From Micromonospora qiuiae (GTDB lineage Bacteria; Actinomycetota; Actinomycetes; Mycobacteriales; Micromonosporaceae), in assembly GCF_016863555.1 (NCBI RefSeq), contig NZ_BOPC01000013.1, positions 124,001 through 188,000 on the forward strand: a stretch of 64,000 bases of DNA, written 5' to 3'. The translations under genes were made by a program, and so were the position numbers. Under the pieces are notes generated by a model, which saw only the letters and a list, made by a program, of their open reading frames with translations, was not told the origin of the DNA and made no database searches. Position 1 is the first letter of the stretch, and every line of letters begins with the position of its first letter. This document shows, one piece after another, positions 61,803 to 64,000 of the stretch.

Positions 61803-63920
61803 ATGTCTGACGCTTCCTCCCCCCAACTCGTCGCCGACCGGTACCGGCTCATCTCGCCGCTCGGTCAGGGCGGCATGGGCCGGGTTTGGAAGGCCCGCGA
61901 CGAGGTGCTGCACCGCGACGTCGCGATCAAGGAACTCGTACCGCCGCCGGGTCTGACCGACGACGAGCGCCGCGAGATGCGCGAGCGTTCGCTGCGCGAG
62001 GCCCGGGCCATCGCCCGTCTCAACAACATCAATGTGGTACGCATCTTCGACGTGCTCCGCACCGACGGCGACCCGTGGATCGTCATGGAGTACGTGGCGT
62101 CCCGGTCCCTGCAGGACACTCTCGCGGCGGACGGGCCGGTGTCCCCGGCGCGGGCGGTGGAGATCGGGCTGGGCGTGCTGAACGCGCTGAAGGCCGCGCA
62201 CAAGGCTGGCATCATGCACCGCGACGTCAAGCCCGGCAACGTGCTGCTCGGCAACGACGGCCGGGTGGTGCTGACCGACTTCGGCCTGGCGACGATCCCC
62301 GGCGACCCGAACGTCACCCGCACCGGCATGGTGCTCGGCTCGCCCGCGTACATCGCTCCGGAACGCGCCCGGGACGGCACGTTCGGGCCCGAAGCCGACC
62401 TGTGGTCGCTGGGCGCCACGCTCTACGCCGCGGTGGAGGGCAAGTCGCCGTACGCGCGCCCGTCAGCGATCGCCACCCTGGCCGCGCTCGCCACCGAACC
62501 GGTGCCGCCGGCGCGCAACGCCGGCCCCCTCAAGCAGGTGCTCGCCGGGCTGCTCCGCAAGGATCCCCAGGAGCGCATCACCGCCGAGTCCGCCGAGCGC
62601 ATGCTGCGCAAGGCGAGCGGCCGGCGGGCACGCGGCATCTCGCTGCTCGACGGCGTACGCCGGCCGGGGCCGAACGGTCCGCGTGAGCCGCGCCCGCCAC
62701 TGGTGCCGGGGCCACGACCGGCCGGGGAGCGGACGGCCACGCCGTCCGCCCCGGTCACTCCGCCCGCGCCCCGTACGCCCCCGCTGTCCGCCCTCGCCGC
62801 TGGCGTTGCCGGCTCCGCGCAGGACCGCTCGACCGATGCCCCGTCCGGCTCGGACACGACGCCGACGGCGAAGGTGGACAGCGCCGCCCCGGATGCGGTC
62901 ACCGCCCCGACGACCAGGGTGGACGCGCCCACCGTCGAGCCGGATGCCGCGCCGACGGCGAAGGTGGACGCCGTGGAGACAGCCGCCCCGGCGGGCGAGC
63001 AGGACACCTCGCCCACTGCTGCAAGCAAGGACTCCGCCGCCGGGGAGAAGGACGGCGACGAGGACGTGCCGGGCCACGACGTGTCGGGTGAGCGGGGGGA
63101 CTCGCCGCCACCGGCGAAGGACGTCGCTCGGGCCGTACCTCAGCGGACCTCGCTGCTGCCCGCGGCGCCGGTGAGCCCGGCACCGGCTCGCGGCTCCGTC
63201 TTCAGAGCCGGCCAGCTGCGATCGGAGAAGACCCGTCGCGCCGTCCTCGTGGGTGCCCTGGTCGCCCTGCTGTTGGTAGGTCTGGTGGTGATCGTGCCGC
63301 TGCTCAGCAGTGGCGACGGAAACGAGGGGGAGACCCCGCAGGGCACGGCCGGCACCTCCGAGGCGAGCCCTGCGGCGACCTCCGAGGCACCCGCCCCACC
63401 ACCACCCACCAGCGCCGCTCCGCCCAGCCCGTCCGCTTCGCCCAGCCCGTCCGAGGCCGCCGCCGGTGGCCTGCCGCAAGGGTGGACGATGCGTAGCGAC
63501 CCGGTGGGCTTCAAGGTGGCGGTGCCGGACGGCTGGCGGCGCAGCGCCGGTGGCACCTGGGTCAAGTACCGGGACCCGAACGGCGTCAGCGAACTGACCA
63601 TCGACCGCACCGACCGGCCGCAGCGGGACGCCGCCGCGACTTGGCGGCAGCTCGAACCGGGCCGGAAGAACGTCCGTGGCGTGCAGGATTACCGGCTGAT
63701 CGACATCTCGCCGCTGGACTGCAAGTGGCGGACCTGCGCCGACTGGGACTGGTACCAGACCCGCAACGGGGTCAAGATCCGGGTCCGTAACCGGGGTTTC
63801 GTGACCGCCAGCAACCGGGGTTTCGCGCTGCGCTGGGAAGTGCCGGACAGCGAGTGGGCAGCGCAGCTGCCGAACTTCGAGACGGCCTTCCGGGAGTTCG
63901 TGCCGGACCGTCAGGATTGA
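61803..63920 (+). CDS. transmembrane Ser/Thr protein kinase
   Basis: 705 residues. Kinase domain (about 12-275): LGQGGMGRVWKA, HRDVKPGNVLL, TDFGLATI. A Pro/Ala/Thr-rich linker with PTAKVD repeats (about 355-400), a membrane helix (LVGALVALLLVGLVVIVPLL, about 480-500), a Ser/Pro stretch, then an outer domain from LPQGWTMRSDPVGFKVAVPDGWRR to the end. This domain shares the VPxGW and YxDP pattern with the kinase at 32269. ATG 61803 gives the standard N-terminus. Confidence 0.9.
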   Translation: MSDASSPQLVADRYRLISPLGQGGMGRVWKARDEVLHRDVAIKELVPPPGLTDDERREMRERSLREARAIARLNNINVVRIFDVLRTDGDPWIVMEYVASRSLQDTLAADGPVSPARAVEIGLGVLNALKAAHKAGIMHRDVKPGNVLLGNDGRVVLTDFGLATIPGDPNVTRTGMVLGSPAYIAPERARDGTFGPEADLWSLGATLYAAVEGKSPYARPSAIATLAALATEPVPPARNAGPLKQVLAGLLRKDPQERITAESAERMLRKASGRRARGISLLDGVRRPGPNGPREPRPPLVPGPRPAGERTATPSAPVTPPAPRTPPLSALAAGVAGSAQDRSTDAPSGSDTTPTAKVDSAAPDAVTAPTTRVDAPTVEPDAAPTAKVDAVETAAPAGEQDTSPTAASKDSAAGEKDGDEDVPGHDVSGERGDSPPPAKDVARAVPQRTSLLPAAPVSPAPARGSVFRAGQLRSEKTRRAVLVGALVALLLVGLVVIVPLLSSGDGNEGETPQGTAGTSEASPAATSEAPAPPPPTSAAPPSPSASPSPSEAAAGGLPQGWTMRSDPVGFKVAVPDGWRRSAGGTWVKYRDPNGVSELTIDRTDRPQRDAAATWRQLEPGRKNVRGVQDYRLIDISPLDCKWRTCADWDWYQTRNGVKIRVRNRGFVTASNRGFALRWEVPDSEWAAQLPNFETAFREFVPDRQD

Positions 63921-63983
63921 TCCGAGGCATGCCCTCCTCCGTTTCGGGGTACTTGATCTCCGACGACGGAAGGGAGGCCCGAA

Positions 63984-64000
63984 ATGGGTTACCGAGAATG
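63984..64000 (+). CDS. start of a further gene (partial)
   Basis: ATG 63984 with GGGAGG 7 nt upstream opens a frame (MGYRE) that runs off the window. Only six codons are visible; not identifiable. Confidence 0.35.

Overview
The window is very GC-rich actinobacterial chromosome. Its gene content points to the family Micromonosporaceae, most likely Micromonospora or a close relative (inference from gene types, sequence style and remembered repeat families, not from a search). That content includes a conservon (CvnABCD), an XRE/DUF397 pair, PASTA-less Ser/Thr kinases with extracellular tails, GuaB1, an acyl-CoA carboxylase alpha/epsilon locus with maf, and ESX-like proteins with a mycosin. No tRNA, rRNA, CRISPR array, phage or intact insertion sequence was found.

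Layout. 1-2.9 kb: end of an unknown gene, an RlmA-type rRNA methyltransferase carrying an in-frame palindromic insertion, adenosine deaminase, and a uridine-kinase-like ATPase. 3.1-8.0 kb: a complete four-gene conservon. 8.1-12.8 kb: a Tat lipoprotein of the LivK type, a large protein whose N-terminus looks like a dead IS110 transposase and whose C-terminus copies the tail of CvnA, and an acidic protein of unknown function. 12.9-21.3 kb: a PadR regulator with its membrane partner, cytochrome bd oxidase with its CydDC exporter, and a BlaI/M56 pair. 21.3-24.1 kb: metX and metY behind a leader-peptide attenuator. 24.2-28.4 kb: deoC with a two-gene ALDH16-like dehydrogenase, and upp. 28.4-32.2 kb: DUF397/XRE pair, a repeat-rich intergenic region, and a phosphohexo/pentomutase. 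32.3-34.4 kb: a Ser/Thr kinase with TQ repeats. 35.1-38.6 kb: a three-gene operon (M20 amidohydrolase, gamma-glutamylcyclotransferase-like, N-formylglutamate-amidohydrolase-like). 38.8-45.1 kb: a DUF4349 lipoprotein, an MBL hydrolase, two conserved proteins of unknown function, a second cyclotransferase, a flavoprotein disulfide reductase and a DUF998 protein. 45.5-49.9 kb: MarR plus a heterodimeric ABC exporter. 49.9-53 kb: GMP reductase GuaB1 and a LysE/LysG pair. 53-64 kb: accA3, a drug-type ABC-2 exporter, O-methyltransferase, maf, a small ESX/PPE-like/mycosin module, accE, a second Ser/Thr kinase and the start of another gene.

Functional themes. Nucleoside salvage (add, deoC, upp, a mutase that may act as phosphopentomutase, GuaB1) is spread over several operons. 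Sulfur amino-acid synthesis (metX-metY) lies directly upstream of, and on the same strand as, blaI-M56-cydABDC. Envelope signalling is covered by the conservon and two Ser/Thr kinases with related outer domains.

The most unusual signals are: (i) the transposase-like/CvnA-tail chimera; (ii) a palindromic repeat read in frame inside the rRNA methyltransferase; (iii) a 27-codon ORF coupled at both ends between two ABC genes; (iv) an orphan ESX-mycosin module lying between accE and maf; (v) a leader peptide plus terminator before metY; (vi) three copies of a composite AAGGGGCCCTT element at gene ends.
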